From: Cryptomeria japonica
Lineage: Eukaryota > Streptophyta > Pinopsida > Cupressales > Cupressaceae
DNA length: 64,000 bases
Direction: 5' to 3'
NCBI RefSeq assembly: GCF_030272615.1
Contig: NC_081412.1
Coordinates: forward strand, 668,797,852-668,861,851
The notes under the pieces: generated by a model
What the model was told of the DNA's origin: nothing
The model's database searches: none
What the model saw: only the letters and a program-made list of their open reading frames with translations
Program-made: the position numbers and the translations under genes
In this document: in pieces, positions 39,093 to 50,736 of the stretch
Layout of the letters: each line of letters opens with the position of its first letter
Numbering within the stretch: position 1 is the first letter of the stretch

Positions 39093-39827
39093 TGTAATGT
39101 TCCCTGACCGTACTGGCGGAGGAAGCAAGTGTGTATGGTGGTGTTGGAGCAGGCCGTACGGTGCTTGAGCAAAGGCTGTACGGTGAATGAGACTGGGTGT
39201 ACGGTTGTCAAGAGAGGGCCGTATGGTAGTGTCGAGAAGGCCGTACGGTGGTGCCAAATAGGCCGTACGGTAGTGTGGAAGCAGGCCGTACGGTGGTGAG
39301 GAGGGTGTGTAACCGTACGATGAGGGGGGGGTACGGTGGACTTCAACTTGTGAAGGGGTTAATCTCTCGCAAGTGTATTGAGTGATGAATTCGAAATATT
39401 AGGAATCCTTTATGCATGTAAATCAGATTAACAAATACGTAACTAGAGAAGTAACAATGATGAAATTCAAGATTTGCTAGATCCGAAACAAGAACACTGA
39501 ACAGAGTAGGGTGAGGGGTGAATCTCACCGAAACTGCAAATACCAAATAGGCAGGGTCTTTCACCTCCGAAATGGCGGAAACTAGAACTCCAACAAGAAT
39601 TCGCACAAGAGAGAAAAATATCAAAATTTGCATACCTGCAACAATGACTAACACGACCATATATATGGGCTCCGGGAAACTTCTCGAAGGGTTACAAACT
39701 GGCCGACACGACCAACCAAAACTTGCCTAATTTAATTAAATAAAAGGGCCCGAAAGATTTGTATTAAATTTGGGGCCTTACAATAAAGTAATTAGATTTA
39801 TTATTTAATTATATTGGGGACATCACA
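39093..39827 (-). repeat. Element F, 5' LTR
   Basis: 735 bp, with a longer GTACGGT array (39110-39330) than the 3' LTR. Outside the array the two LTRs align well. Most differences look like C-to-T or G-to-A changes, for example cgcaa versus cgtaa. Confidence 0.9.
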
Positions 39828-39832
39828 TAGCT

Positions 39833-41175
39833 CCAGCATAAGTCACATGTACAAAATGACTCTCACTTGTCCATAATGCATCCCAAATAGAAAAGGAATG
39901 TCAGTGCATTGTACACAACACCATGTGTCACATTCTTTTCCTTGATCTTTTGCACCAACGGGCTAGTGGCAAGAGGATTCAATGTATCTTATACTACACC
40001 GATGCCCGTCCTCAACCCAACAAGTTCAAGTATACCATTTCCACATTAAGATATGCCAAAACTATACCATGAGCTGGTCCAATTGTTACCTACCTATTCT
40101 TCATTAGAAACTCTCTTTCTCCTGCACTTCATCAAACAACTAAGTAAACAAGGACATCCAATGGAATCCGTCTAGGCCTCTAGAGTAACACAGTGTATCC
40201 CTTGCTTGCATGTTGCTAGCTCCCAAGCCAACATGCTACCAGCGAAATCCATCCTACTAAGTGTTATGACTAATAATGCATCAGCATAGTATGCTCCTTA
40301 GCTATTATCAATCTCAAGCATCAATAAGCTTATCCTTGAGCGGGTCATAGGATTTATCCTTGGGTAATCACCTCGGATGGAGAAGAGTAGTCTATGTAAT
40401 AGAGGTATACAAACTCTACCTATGCCCTCGTATGGTCCTTACTCTATCCCTCCTATCGTAAAAGTTAGCACCTATACGTAGCTTAGCACTATAACTAGAA
40501 AATATATTCCTAGTTAAGAATAAGTAGATCATAATCAACTGATTTAGGAGTCTATACACAAAATCCTATAGGTTAGGGATTAAATTTCAAAAAACATAAA
40601 AATCACTTGGATCCAACACAAGATGGCCTCTACTTAATAGATAAACAAATACTGACTATTAGGTAGTTAACTTGTTCACTCCATTCAATTTGCTAATCAA
40701 AAGCACATTATGTATTTGGTTTTCTTAACTCTTTTGTAATCATCTAATACCCATTTCATCTTCATACTGAAGCCTATTGAAGAGGAAAGGTCAAACCAAT
40801 TAGGAACAACCCCAAACCTTGGAGTTATCCAACCTCCCCTTGTGAACTTGACGTCGCAAGGACACCCTTTGCCCAAGGATTTCCTACATACTTGCTTTCA
40901 AACGAGATCAAAGTCACACATAGTTCTTCCTCACAAGATCTCTCAAGGGATCTACATAGAATTTCCCATATCCAAGGTTTCATCAGTGATTCCCTTCAAT
41001 TATTAATGTCCACCAAGATGTAGGAAAATGTTTAGCTTAGCACACAATATAGTAAACCTATACTAAGGATCTTTCAACAAGGTCCTCCATGTCTCAACTT
41101 GCCCTCCCATTAATATTATTCCTAATTCAACATGAGCATTTGACAATATCTTATAGGCCTCTTTAAAGAACATAT
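39833..41175. other. No gene seen
   Basis: Intergenic sequence between elements F and E. No ORF of note or repeat structure was recognised. Confidence 0.45.
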
Positions 41176-41180
41176 GGTAG

Positions 41181-42303
41181 TGTAATGGTGAAAATTAAGG
41201 TTTCACCAATTAAGTTGACAAAACCACTAATTTTGCTTAAGAGACCATTACATTTGAAAGAGGGATGGACTTAATAGATCTAGGCTTGATCCCTCTAGGG
41301 AAAAAATTCTGAAATACTAATTAGGTTCCACTTGGGTTAGGGTTTTATTCCCTCTTTCTAAGTTGAATTGGGAAAATGCTGAAATTAGGGTAAATGGGTG
41401 AATATTGAAGAGATCAGGCATAAACAGTGAGCTATAGTCGTTGTATGGATACACCAACTTGGATCTGAGCAGAAGAAGATGATTTGGATCTGTTCCTTGA
41501 AGTTCGACTTGATTTTTCGAGACTGTGTTATTGGTCGCCTTGGTCCTCAGAATTTCTTGCTATCAAAAGGTGAACCTGTTTGTCTTTGCAAATCTTGTCA
41601 ATCCTCTCGAATGCAGCTCTGTACCTATTTATTGCACACAAAAAGAAGGGGGAAATTGCTGGGAATATGGGTTTGCTTAAGTCAATCCTTGGTTTAGGAA
41701 TTAACCTTGAATGAATAATGCAAATATTGAAAAAATATACCTCGGATTTGCAATTGTTGATGATGATGCTTTGTTCTTTGAATGTAATCACATATGTTGT
41801 ATGAAATAGTATGAACATGGCAAAACCCTAATCACACAAACACATGCTTGCATAGGAATGGTGTATTTTTTCTCCACAATGGTTGGCTAATGAATATGCA
41901 GCCTTAAAGATCTTTGAAAATGCTTGATAATGAATGCTACATAGATGCACAAGTGATAAGAATTGATTGCTTAGAATTGATAGATTACTTGGATGAAATT
42001 AGGTTGATAAAATGTCTTTATATAGGGGTATCTACATGAATTACCGATTAGGCCGACCTCCAACGGTCATGCGAAGCCATGGCACCTGCCCCAATTCAAA
42101 TTTGACCCCCATTGAGAGGGACCATGACTGCATATAGGACCAAGATAAGGCTTAGGGGGGAGGGGTACCTCACCATTTTCATGGCCTCAAAGCTAGATAA
42201 TAGACACAAAATGAACCTAGAAAGGTGATGAGGAGAGGACATGCTAAAGTAGGGGCACAAACATGAGGTGTAAATTGGCTTGGTGACAATTTACGACGCT
42301 ACA
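41181..42303 (-). repeat. Element E, 3' LTR
   Basis: 1,123 bp and clearly alignable with 53037-54112. Minus-strand ORFs here (41528-41818) are broken relative to the partner LTR, so no LTR protein is supported. Confidence 0.9.
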
Positions 42304-44249
42304 TTTAGCCCCCATTTTAACGGGAGTATGAGCCTATGAAAATACTCATGGTAGATGAAAGAGAGGAGCAACTAGAAGCACAATCACAAGGATATAAGAC
42401 ATCACTAATTTCGAGGAACCAAGCCCCCAATCTTAGTATCTTAACTCACATAATCGCATGCAAGAGCACACAAAACAAGACAAAAACAAAAAGGCAAACC
42501 ATAGTTCCAGGACTTGCCAAGTCCCGAGTCGAGTGACCCTAGTCGAGTCTCAGGGACTGGGGACTCTCCAGGACTCGCTCTAGGCAAGACTCACTAGAAA
42601 TTGTTTTTTTCGCCAAGTCCTGCCAATTTTTTGCCAAGTCTCGAGTCGGGTCAGCCTTGCCGAGTCCGCACTAAGTCCCAGTCTCGTTTTTATGAGGCAA
42701 ACAAAGGCAAACACAGACAAAAGACACAACACAAAAAGCTAAAAACCAAAAACAAGACCTCAAGTCAACTAGTTGAAGAGACCTTGATATCAAAATGTCT
42801 CAACCACTAATATCATTCTTGAAAAATGCCATCTCAAGAACATAAGTGATCACATAAAAAGAACAAGAGCACGCATCATCCATGAACTACAAATAGCAAA
42901 GCTATGAGCTCATGAGAAGAAAGGGGAGACATGGATACACCCTAGATGTATTTTTCTAGGTGATCCATGAGAAGAAGAATGAGAGAAGACATGGATACAC
43001 ATTCTAGTTGTGTTTTTCTAGCTGATCCATGTTGGGGAAAAGAGTAGGAATAATCTAGCTGCGTTTTGCTAGTTCCACTCATCCTACTGTGTGTGCAAGT
43101 GGTGTTTGGTTTCAGGTGTTAAGCATTTCGTATAAGAGTTTGTTTTCTCTGGTTTCGAGAATGTGTAACCTCGTGTAAGACATATAAATGCCACGTCTAA
43201 TATTGGGCATGAAGCATCTCATGTAAGAGTTTGTTTCTTTGGTTTCGAGAATGAACACCTTGTTTAAGACATGCAAAAATATAGTACAATATGGTACAAA
43301 GAGGTCAATTTGTATGCCTCGCTTCTCCCCACCCCCCTTCCCCTCCCCCTTAAGATGTCAACATAGCCCTCTGTTGATGTCTTAAGGAAGCTAGAAACAA
43401 GGATACCCACCTTCAACATGAAGGAGATATTCTTTAGGCGACAATGTTCATAAATCCAAGCTAAAGAGGCAATACTCTTACAAGCAAGGATAAGATAGTT
43501 GAAAAAGAGATATCTTGCAACAAGTGTAAAGAGGATCCTTGGAGGAGAAAAGATCTTTGCTTAAAAGGCATCTACCTCCAAGAGGAGTTTCTTGAATGAA
43601 CATAACATCTTCTACCAAAAGAAGGGAAGGAGAACAAAAATGAATACCTTCCTCCTATTGCTAGGTAAAAGGGATTCTTGATGAAGGATGGCACGCTTTT
43701 GACCCAAAGTGAAGTGTTTGTTTATAATAGATATACACTACCAAGTATAGAAGAGGTTGTAGTCAAGGATACACACCTCTTGCATAAGAGAGAATTCTTG
43801 AGCAAACAACAACTTCACAAGGAATCACATCACATCATAAGCAAACACCACTCAACAAAGGAAAAGTGGATCTTTAGGAAGGAGAAGAGATCAATGCCCC
43901 CCAAGCATAGGGACAATGAGAAGAATTACACAACCTCTAAGGAGAGATTATAAATAAGCAAATGCACAATGTACTCACATGAAGGAATATTCAATGTAAG
44001 AAAAGACATCAAAATATGCAAAATGCTAGTCTAAAGAAGAGGTAATATTCAAAGAGAGAGAATTAGATGAAGGATCACAAACTCCCCTAAGGAGAGATTA
44101 ATCATAAGAGACATACCATTCCATGCAAGAAAGGACATCAAATTATGAAAAATACAACCCCTAAAGGGAATAGTGAAACCTTAGATAGAGAGAAGAAATA
44201 GGATAATATTCTTGCCCCCCAAGCAAAGAAGCAAGAATGAAATATGTTG
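42304..44249 (-). other. Element E interior, left part; repeats, no intact gene
   Basis: Non-coding on the minus strand. It includes a low-complexity tract of GACTCG/CGAGTC words (42505-42695), a ~65-bp repeat around 'gacatggatacac' (42905-43075) and a ~110-bp two-copy repeat around 'taagagtttgttt' (43125-43280). The 91-codon plus ORF at 43678-43953 is not supported as a gene. Confidence 0.6.
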
Positions 44250-44254
44250 CTGCC

Positions 44255-44293
44255 TGTTGTGACCATTTCACACATCGCCCCATTAAAATGGGG
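44255..44293 (+). other. Element A 5' terminal double hairpin
   Basis: Hairpin 1 spans element bases 4-18 and is TGTGA-CCATT-TCACA. Hairpin 2 is CCCCATT-AA-AATGGGG at 44278-44293, with a perfect 7-bp stem. Fragment D has the same layout with CCCCATC-AA-GATGGGG, a compensatory pair change, and element B has a compensatory change in hairpin 1. Confidence 0.85.
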
Positions 44294-44710
44294 ACCCCCT
44301 CTTTTTGCTCGGTTTCGCCTGTTCTTCTCTCTGCTTTTAGGGTTTTGGGTTAGTGAGTCAGTTGTCTGGACTAGGGTTAAGCCTTAGGGTTTCCATTTTG
44401 ATGTCTTCAAACCGGTGTCTAGTCCAATTTTGAGAGCTATTGAGCATCCTTGTTTGAGTTGCAATTTTGAAATAGGGTGAATCTGTCAGGAGGTCAAGTG
44501 AGTCTGTCTAGGTTCAATCGGAATTTTGAAGGCAAGTCCAAATTTGCCTAAGTGTTAATGATGGGATTTTGAAATTTTGTCCGATTGAGTGATTTTGACC
44601 AAATTTTGGAAATTTTGATAATTGATCCCAGGCATTGGGAATAGCTTGATTTTGCCTTGTGAAGTGACTGAAGTCCTAAAATCTTGATATTTTGGCCTAT
44701 GGAAGCAAAA

Positions 44711-46637
44711 TCGCTCCTGTCCTCCAATCAGGGACCAGGGCGAAATTGGTATTTTATGCATCTTGGTTGTTGACTTCTTTCATTTGTCTTGTGCAGGGTC
44801 GCCAGGAGATGCGGTTGAACACTAATTGAAAGATTTGGAAGATTTTTGAGACTCAAAATGGCAAATTTTGGAAGTTTGAGGCCAAATCGCTCCTGTCCCT
44901 CAGCCAGGGACCAGGGCGAAACAACTAACTTAGACCATTTTGACCTCATTTTGATCAAATTGAAGCATCAAGGACGTGATGGAAGGTGAAATCAACATGA
45001 TGGAACGCCAAGATTTAGCCATTTGCAATAAGAAGTTGAACATTTGCCCTCAAGGACAAAAATCGCTCCTGTCCCTCACTGAAGGATCGGAGCTTGTTTC
45101 TCAAAATTCAACTGTCCTTGCAGGACCAAGACGATTTTTGGATTGAAAGAGATAAAGGAGGACATCTTTTGTCCATTGAATATAATTTGAAGAAATTTGC
45201 AAACAAGGAAATGTGCTATAAGGACAAAATCGCTCCTGTCCCTCACTGAAGGACCGGAGCTTGAAATCCAAAATTGCCTTGTCCTTGAAAGATTTGAACG
45301 ATTTCGCGATTTGAGAAGAACAAGGGAGGTGCATTTTACTCGTTGAATATAATTTGATTGCACCTCGGAGGAGAAAATTGGCCCTAGAAGCAAAATTGCT
45401 CCTGTCCCTCTGCCAGGGACCAGGGCGAATTTCAATGATAGCTCCCGTCCCTCTCTCAGGGACCAGAGCGATTTGCTTGAAAGACAGGTTTTTGGCGAAG
45501 TGAAATGAAGTTTTAAGTTTGAGGCAAGTAAAAAGGAGCGTAACGAATCCATTGAAGATAATTTAAAGATTGCAAGACACCAAGTGAAGCCCATATTGTC
45601 CTAGGCGCTCCTGTCCCTCTCCAAGGGACCAGGGCGATTTCCTCCTAAAAGCAAATTTCTCACCAAGTTGAAGCAAATTCCATGTCAAAGATAAGTGAAG
45701 GGGAGCATAGCGGATCCATTGAAGATAGTTTTAAATGTTAGCAAAGAATGATTGAGTCTATAAATGCAAAATCGCTCCTGTCCCTCTGTCAGGGACCAGG
45801 GCGAAATCTTGGTTACTTAGCCTTCCCCTCCGAATTTTGGTGAATCCAGGCCAAGGTACAAGGTGACAATGATGTTTGGAACGCCTCGAAGAAGAACGAA
45901 GTTACAAGGACCGCGAGAACTTGATGAAATTACCCAAGGCGCTCCTGTCCCTCTCCTAGGGACCAGAGCGAAATGTCCAAGTGTATCCAATTTTGACTTA
46001 CCACTCCCTTTTCAAACATTCAAGAAGGAGTAAGAGGCACCATTTTATACTTTGAAGGCGATTGAAAGTTGATATGAACAAGGATGAGCGCAAGGAACAA
46101 AGGTTCGCTCCTGTCCTTCAGTCAAGGACCAGAGCGATTTCAATGAAGACCTTCATTCCTTCCAAAAACCACGCCAAGGTAAAGTTACACAAGATCGAAT
46201 ATGTCCTTGGAAGGACGATGGACAAGGAACCAAATGTCAAAAAATGACTAACTTGAGCAAAGATGCAAAATCGCTCCTGTCCTTCAGTCAAGGACCAGGG
46301 CGATATTCATTAAACTAGTCATTTCCTTCAAAATTTACGTCAAGGCGAGGTCGCACAAGGTTGAAAATGTCTTAAAGAAAGGTGATGAACAAGGAGTTAA
46401 CGACAAAGGGTTGACAAATTTGAGCTAAATGCAAAGTTCGCTCCTGTCCTTCAGTCAAGGACCAGGGCGAAAGTGGTTCAAGAGGCATTCATTTCAAAAC
46501 GTTGAATTGATCAAGCTCAAGGTTCCTATTTAAAATGCCAGTTTCAACGTAGAAGAAGTAACTTTGAACGTAAAAGGCGAGAAATTCAAGACCAAAAAGC
46601 TAAGGCGCTCCTGTCCCTCTCCTAGGGACCAGAGCGA
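44711..46637 (+). repeat. Element A array: 13 quasi-palindromic modules, ~167-bp period
   Basis: Modules (about 33 bp, TCGCTCCTGTCCCT-nnnnn-AGGGACCAGGGCGA) start at 44711, 44887, 45063, 45230, 45396, 45440, 45604, 45772, 45938, 46105, 46271, 46438 and 46604. Apart from the extra copy at 45440, steps are 164-176 and mostly 166-168. The two arms can pair over about 12 of 14 positions. Arm variants change together: CCCT/AGGG in most, CCTT/AAGG in 46105, 46271 and 46438. The intervening ~130 bp is a diverged tandem repeat (agaagttgaa, ccattgaagat words). Confidence 0.92.
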
Positions 46638-46976
46638 TGTGGTTTGTATCCCTTACTTCTCCCATATTTTGGCGCCAACATCATTTTCAAATTGCATTAA
46701 ATACTAAATTTCGATGAACTTTGATATTTTTTAATTAAAGTTGGCATTTAAAATAACGCATAACTCATTTAATAATTAATTTATGCCTTTTAAAAAAATC
46801 GAAACAACTAATTACGAAGGCATTTAATTAATTAATTAAAAAATTGAATTAAATAAAAGAGCGCTTGGGTTTTATTTTAAATATTTTGCAAAAGTCGGCC
46901 TCCTTTTATTTTAATTTTTTGTTATTATTTACCTTATTTCAAAAGTCGGCCTATGGGAGATTAAGGAGATGAGCGC

Positions 46977-46987
46977 TTATATAAGGA
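46977..46987 (+). promoter_or_regulatory. Element A TATA-like box upstream of the ORF
   Basis: cttatataagg lies after the module array and about 535 bases before the probable start codon. The position suits transcription of the ORF; start-site evidence is lacking. Confidence 0.5.
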
Positions 46988-47511
46988 GGGTACTTTCAAG
47001 CATTTCAAATCATCATTTAAACATTCATTTGCATGCGATTTGGAGAAGACAAGGAGAAGTGCGAATTTCATCAAGGAGCAAGTGCGAAATCTCATCAAGG
47101 GGAGTGCGAATTTGATTTGAAGAGGAGCGAATTCTCTATCATCACGTTGGAGACCCCCTAAAGGTGGTGGAATTAACTAAGGAGGTGCCTTTGCTACAGG
47201 AGGATCACGTTGAAGACTTCAAACTTCGTTTTTGCCTAGGCGAATTTCCTTATTTTTGCATCTTTTTAGAGTTAGCTCTCAAGGCGAGCTATGGCGAAGT
47301 CCTCTTTATTCAAGTTGAATTTTGATCGTCATAGTCTCAATCTAAATTTTTTGAATTTTGAAAATTTGAAATTTCCAGTAGCTCAATCGTATTTAGGAAA
47401 TGATAACTCAAAGACTTATCATGAAGTTTCCTAGATTCAATCTTTAATCTAATCTATGTTTATACATTGCAAAATCTATTTCTTATTATGAAATGTTGTG
47501 TAGGTGTTACG

Positions 47512-50500
47512 ATGGCGACCCCGAAGGCGGGAGCATCCACCAGTCGTCCAGCTCTCATGAAGGAAGATCAAAAGAATGAAGAATTGGAGACCAAGATCGT
47601 GTCAAAGTGGAGCAACATTGGAGATACCAACTTGGGAAACTTCAGCACGAAGAAGTTTCGAGAGGTGCCTTACATTGGCAAGCCATCCCTTGTCGCCAGG
47701 AGAATAATTGAAAGTGGCATCATTAAGGCGGCCGGCTTCCCTCCAGCAATCCAGTGCCATGAGTTGATGATCGAGTGTGCTCGCCATTATGATCCACAGT
47801 CCAGATCGATCGTGTCCAAGGAAGGAAACACTTTAGCTTACCTTTCAGAGGAAGCTATAAGTGAGGCTTTCCATCTTCCAGAGCACAGAGATATGATCTA
47901 CAAAAGCATAGAAGGAGCCAGGTCCATGTACAAAGATGATCCAGACACTTGCCTAAGCATCATCAATAAAAACTGGTTACTCAAGAGTCGTCCTCGCCTG
48001 AGCAAGATTCCGAACACACCACATAGGATCGACTTCCAGGAGGAGTACAGAGATTTGATAACACTACTCAACCGAGTCACAGGAGCTCCTCAAGCCTTCT
48101 ATTTTGAGAAGTGGATGTTCTACTTCATCCAAGTGACAGTTCAGGGAAAAGGAACAATTCATTGGGCTAGAATGATTAGCCATTGCTTGGACGTACAGTT
48201 AAGGAGACTGAAGGCTACCAAGTCTTTCCACATGAGTTCATACATCATATATGCCTTGATCAGGAGCTTTGAGTATGCAGGATTACTTCACAGAGGAGTG
48301 ATTGGAAGAGGACTCGGCGAGGTCAGAGTTTGTGATTCCTATGTTCACTTGCATCATCCGCTAGGAAGTGACTACAAGTTAGTCAATGATACCTTCACGA
48401 TGAACATCACCAAGACATTGCAAGGCGGGATTCACAATCGGCTATCTCAGGATGCACAAGAGCTAGTAAAGAGGTACGGTGCTTGGTTTATCCAATTTCC
48501 GAAATTTACATATGTTAGAGTGCATGGTTGTCCTTCACCTCCATACATGTTGCCGAGATATCCGACAGACAGAATAGTGTTACTTGAGGTAACTAGACAG
48601 TTTGCAGCTTATGCGAAGGCATTCAGACACAGACATGGAAATGGAGTTCCTGTGCCTGTCATATTAGGGAATTCAGTTGAGGTATGTCCTAATGTCCCAG
48701 CGATGGATGACGCAGAGAAAGGGTTAGCTTTATATTCATTTTCATTCTTTGCCTTGAGAGAGAGCTTTGATCCTTATGGGTATATAGAGGAGACAGTCGG
48801 TAAGAAATACAAGCATGAGTTTCAGATAGAAGATTTTGTGATGAATCTCTCAGATGATCTTGAAGTGAAAAGAAAGATGCATTCTAGATTGCCTTTAGAC
48901 TTCATCAGGAAATGCAAGATTTACAGAGTGGCCGACCAAGCTCAGGACAGTGGCAGGCATCTCCAATCATCTTATGATCGAGAAAGCAAATCAGTGAGGC
49001 TGGATTGGAATGAACCCGAGGTTGTGGATCTAGATGCTTTGATGGCTCCAGTTTTGTCTTGTACTCGCAGATGGGTTGATGTGCAACATCAGAAGTTGAG
49101 AGAGCAGGGCATAGCTATGACTTTCACTTTGGAGGAAAGACCAGCAGAGGGTGGAGCAAGTGTAAGTGAAGGTAATCCTAATCCCAGAAGTGCAAGCGAA
49201 GGCAACCTCAGAAGCGTAAGTGAAGGCAATCCCCATCCGAGAGGTTCGAAGAGGAAAGAGAGACTTGAGAAAAGAGAATCCTCCAAGAAGAAGCCAGAGG
49301 CCAACCGAGATCGTTCATCCGGCACATCTTCTCGACAAGAGAAGAGGACACTTGAAGTGGAGGAGTCTATGGAATCGATGGTACAGAATGATAAACAGGA
49401 AGAAGGACAGGCACCTCGAAGGTCACTAAGTGGATCTCTCCAAGCTAATGAGCTGCATGAAGACAAGGACGATAACGAGGTAACATCTCCTCTCAGAGAA
49501 GAAGAAACATTGCATAAGGAGATACAGGTTAGAGAAACAAGATCTGCCATTCCAGATTGGTTGAAGGAGAGACTGACAAGGGTGATTGTGATCGAAGACG
49601 AAGACAATGTGATTGATTTAGAGAGCCTTGTTGGAAATTCTCAGGAAGTGACAGAAAGGAGGAAGGCTACTAAGATGTCCAAGATGATCAGAGATGAGAC
49701 AGGATCCAGGAAATTGCAGATAGCTACACCGGCAGTGGACAAGTATGAAGGTGAGATCCTCGCAGAAGAGTATGATGTAGAGACATTTGAGCTTGGTCCA
49801 CCCATAGCCGAACAGACACTGGATGATGCCACCGATTCGTTTGAAGCACTAAAAGACAAGCTTAGAGAAGAAATGGAGAAAAATAGAAAGCTTGAGCGAG
49901 AGGTCGGTGCATGGAGAGGCTACTTTAGCCATCTCAATCAGCCTTTAGGACGTCAGGATCCAGCAAGATCTTCTGTACAGGCACTTCCCCTTCAATCAAT
50001 TGGTGAGGCAGAGAGATTCAGGAGTTTGGTCCAGCTTATGAGCTCTTGGATTGACAAATCCCATACAGTTGCTATTGAGTTTGCAACAAGAATGATGCAG
50101 ACCATTCACCGAGCCATCCAGGTTTTTGAGATCATCCACAACCTAATGATAACGGTAGCCGCCTTTGCTCATACTAAAGATGTTATCATTCCTGTCCTGC
50201 AAGTAATCAGACGGACTTCAAGGAAGGTCCTAGCACAAGAAAAGATAATGGATGGAGGACCTCATAGTTTACTTCAGTGGTCGACTTTACTCCAGATGAA
50301 GGAAGTTCTCTTCGAGGACATCAGTACCAAATGCAACCATGTTGAGGAGGTGATCCACCCGATCCAGGACAGAGTGTTTGGGGTTTTATGTACTATTCTT
50401 GGCAGGAGGATCGAAGTTGAGACAGATGTGGATTTACAGGAATTGGAAGAAAGAGTCAAGGTCATCTTTTGCAAAGATGCAAATATTATCACAGATGAGC

Positions 50501-50736
50501 AACGGGATCAGATGTTTGCTACCATGCTCCTGATTGAGAAGACCAAAGAACTTGAACCTGAATGGGACGCTGCTCTTCTCAAGGCTTTCGATCAGGTCAT
50601 CCACTTGGAAGAACGAATGAGGAATCTTCCCGAGATTCCAATTGCTGAGATCGAAGGAATCGTATCTAGATTCATTGCATATGCTAAAAAGGAGCATTGG
50701 AAAGGGAATAAGATTCTAGAAGAAAGGTTGTTATAG
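47512..50736 (+). CDS. Element A ORF: intact ~1,074-residue protein of unknown function
   Basis: The chosen ATG at 47512 has A at -3 and G at +4 and starts MATPKAGASTS. The frame is open further upstream, with another ATG at 47488. Residues ~1-520 form a globular region (PYIGKPSLVARRIIESGIIK, DTCLSIINKNWLLKSRPRLS, SPPYMLPRYPTDRIVLLE, FDPYGYIEETVGKKYKHEF). Then come a short Ser-Glu-Gly-Asn repeat (~550-575), a basic, likely nuclear-targeting stretch (GSKRKERLEKRESSKKKPE, ~577-606), a conserved IPDWLKERLTRV block, a coiled coil (LREEMEKNRKLEREV, ~778-800) and a helical C-terminus. No CCHC knuckle, protease, RT or integrase motif is present. Element C carries a broken relative over the full length, so the protein has been kept within this element group. 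It could be gag-like or captured host sequence; function unknown. Confidence 0.85.
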   Translation: MATPKAGASTSRPALMKEDQKNEELETKIVSKWSNIGDTNLGNFSTKKFREVPYIGKPSLVARRIIESGIIKAAGFPPAIQCHELMIECARHYDPQSRSIVSKEGNTLAYLSEEAISEAFHLPEHRDMIYKSIEGARSMYKDDPDTCLSIINKNWLLKSRPRLSKIPNTPHRIDFQEEYRDLITLLNRVTGAPQAFYFEKWMFYFIQVTVQGKGTIHWARMISHCLDVQLRRLKATKSFHMSSYIIYALIRSFEYAGLLHRGVIGRGLGEVRVCDSYVHLHHPLGSDYKLVNDTFTMNITKTLQGGIHNRLSQDAQELVKRYGAWFIQFPKFTYVRVHGCPSPPYMLPRYPTDRIVLLEVTRQFAAYAKAFRHRHGNGVPVPVILGNSVEVCPNVPAMDDAEKGLALYSFSFFALRESFDPYGYIEETVGKKYKHEFQIEDFVMNLSDDLEVKRKMHSRLPLDFIRKCKIYRVADQAQDSGRHLQSSYDRESKSVRLDWNEPEVVDLDALMAPVLSCTRRWVDVQHQKLREQGIAMTFTLEERPAEGGASVSEGNPNPRSASEGNLRSVSEGNPHPRGSKRKERLEKRESSKKKPEANRDRSSGTSSRQEKRTLEVEESMESMVQNDKQEEGQAPRRSLSGSLQANELHEDKDDNEVTSPLREEETLHKEIQVRETRSAIPDWLKERLTRVIVIEDEDNVIDLESLVGNSQEVTERRKATKMSKMIRDETGSRKLQIATPAVDKYEGEILAEEYDVETFELGPPIAEQTLDDATDSFEALKDKLREEMEKNRKLEREVGAWRGYFSHLNQPLGRQDPARSSVQALPLQSIGEAERFRSLVQLMSSWIDKSHTVAIEFATRMMQTIHRAIQVFEIIHNLMITVAAFAHTKDVIIPVLQVIRRTSRKVLAQEKIMDGGPHSLLQWSTLLQMKEVLFEDISTKCNHVEEVIHPIQDRVFGVLCTILGRRIEVETDVDLQELEERVKVIFCKDANIITDEQRDQMFATMLLIEKTKELEPEWDAALLKAFDQVIHLEERMRNLPEIPIAEIEGIVSRFIAYAKKEHWKGNKILEERLL

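Larger units (their letters stand above)
28005..39827 (-). mobile_element. Element F: full-length chromodomain gypsy retrotransposon with nested insertion B
   Basis: LTRs at 28005-28598 (3') and 39093-39827 (5') bound the element, with a perfect TAGCT target duplication at 28000-28004 and 39828-39832. On the minus strand the primer-binding site TGGTATCAGAGC (39080-39091) matches the 3' end of initiator tRNA-Met. Gag, zinc knuckle, protease, RT, RNase H, integrase and chromodomain then follow in the order of Ty3/gypsy chromoviruses. Element B (31981-37831) sits between the gag knuckle and protease. Several stops and a frameshift make F inactive. Without B the element is about 6 kb, a usual size for a chromovirus. 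Confidence 0.93.

Noticed and set aside
44711-46637. Regularly spaced dyad repeats look like a CRISPR array
   Set aside because: The sequence is a plant nuclear genome, the ~130-bp intervals are themselves diverged copies of one another, and no cas genes are present.
49089-49607. 172-codon Ser-rich minus ORF opposite the element A protein
   Set aside because: It is a shadow of the Glu/Arg-rich coding strand.
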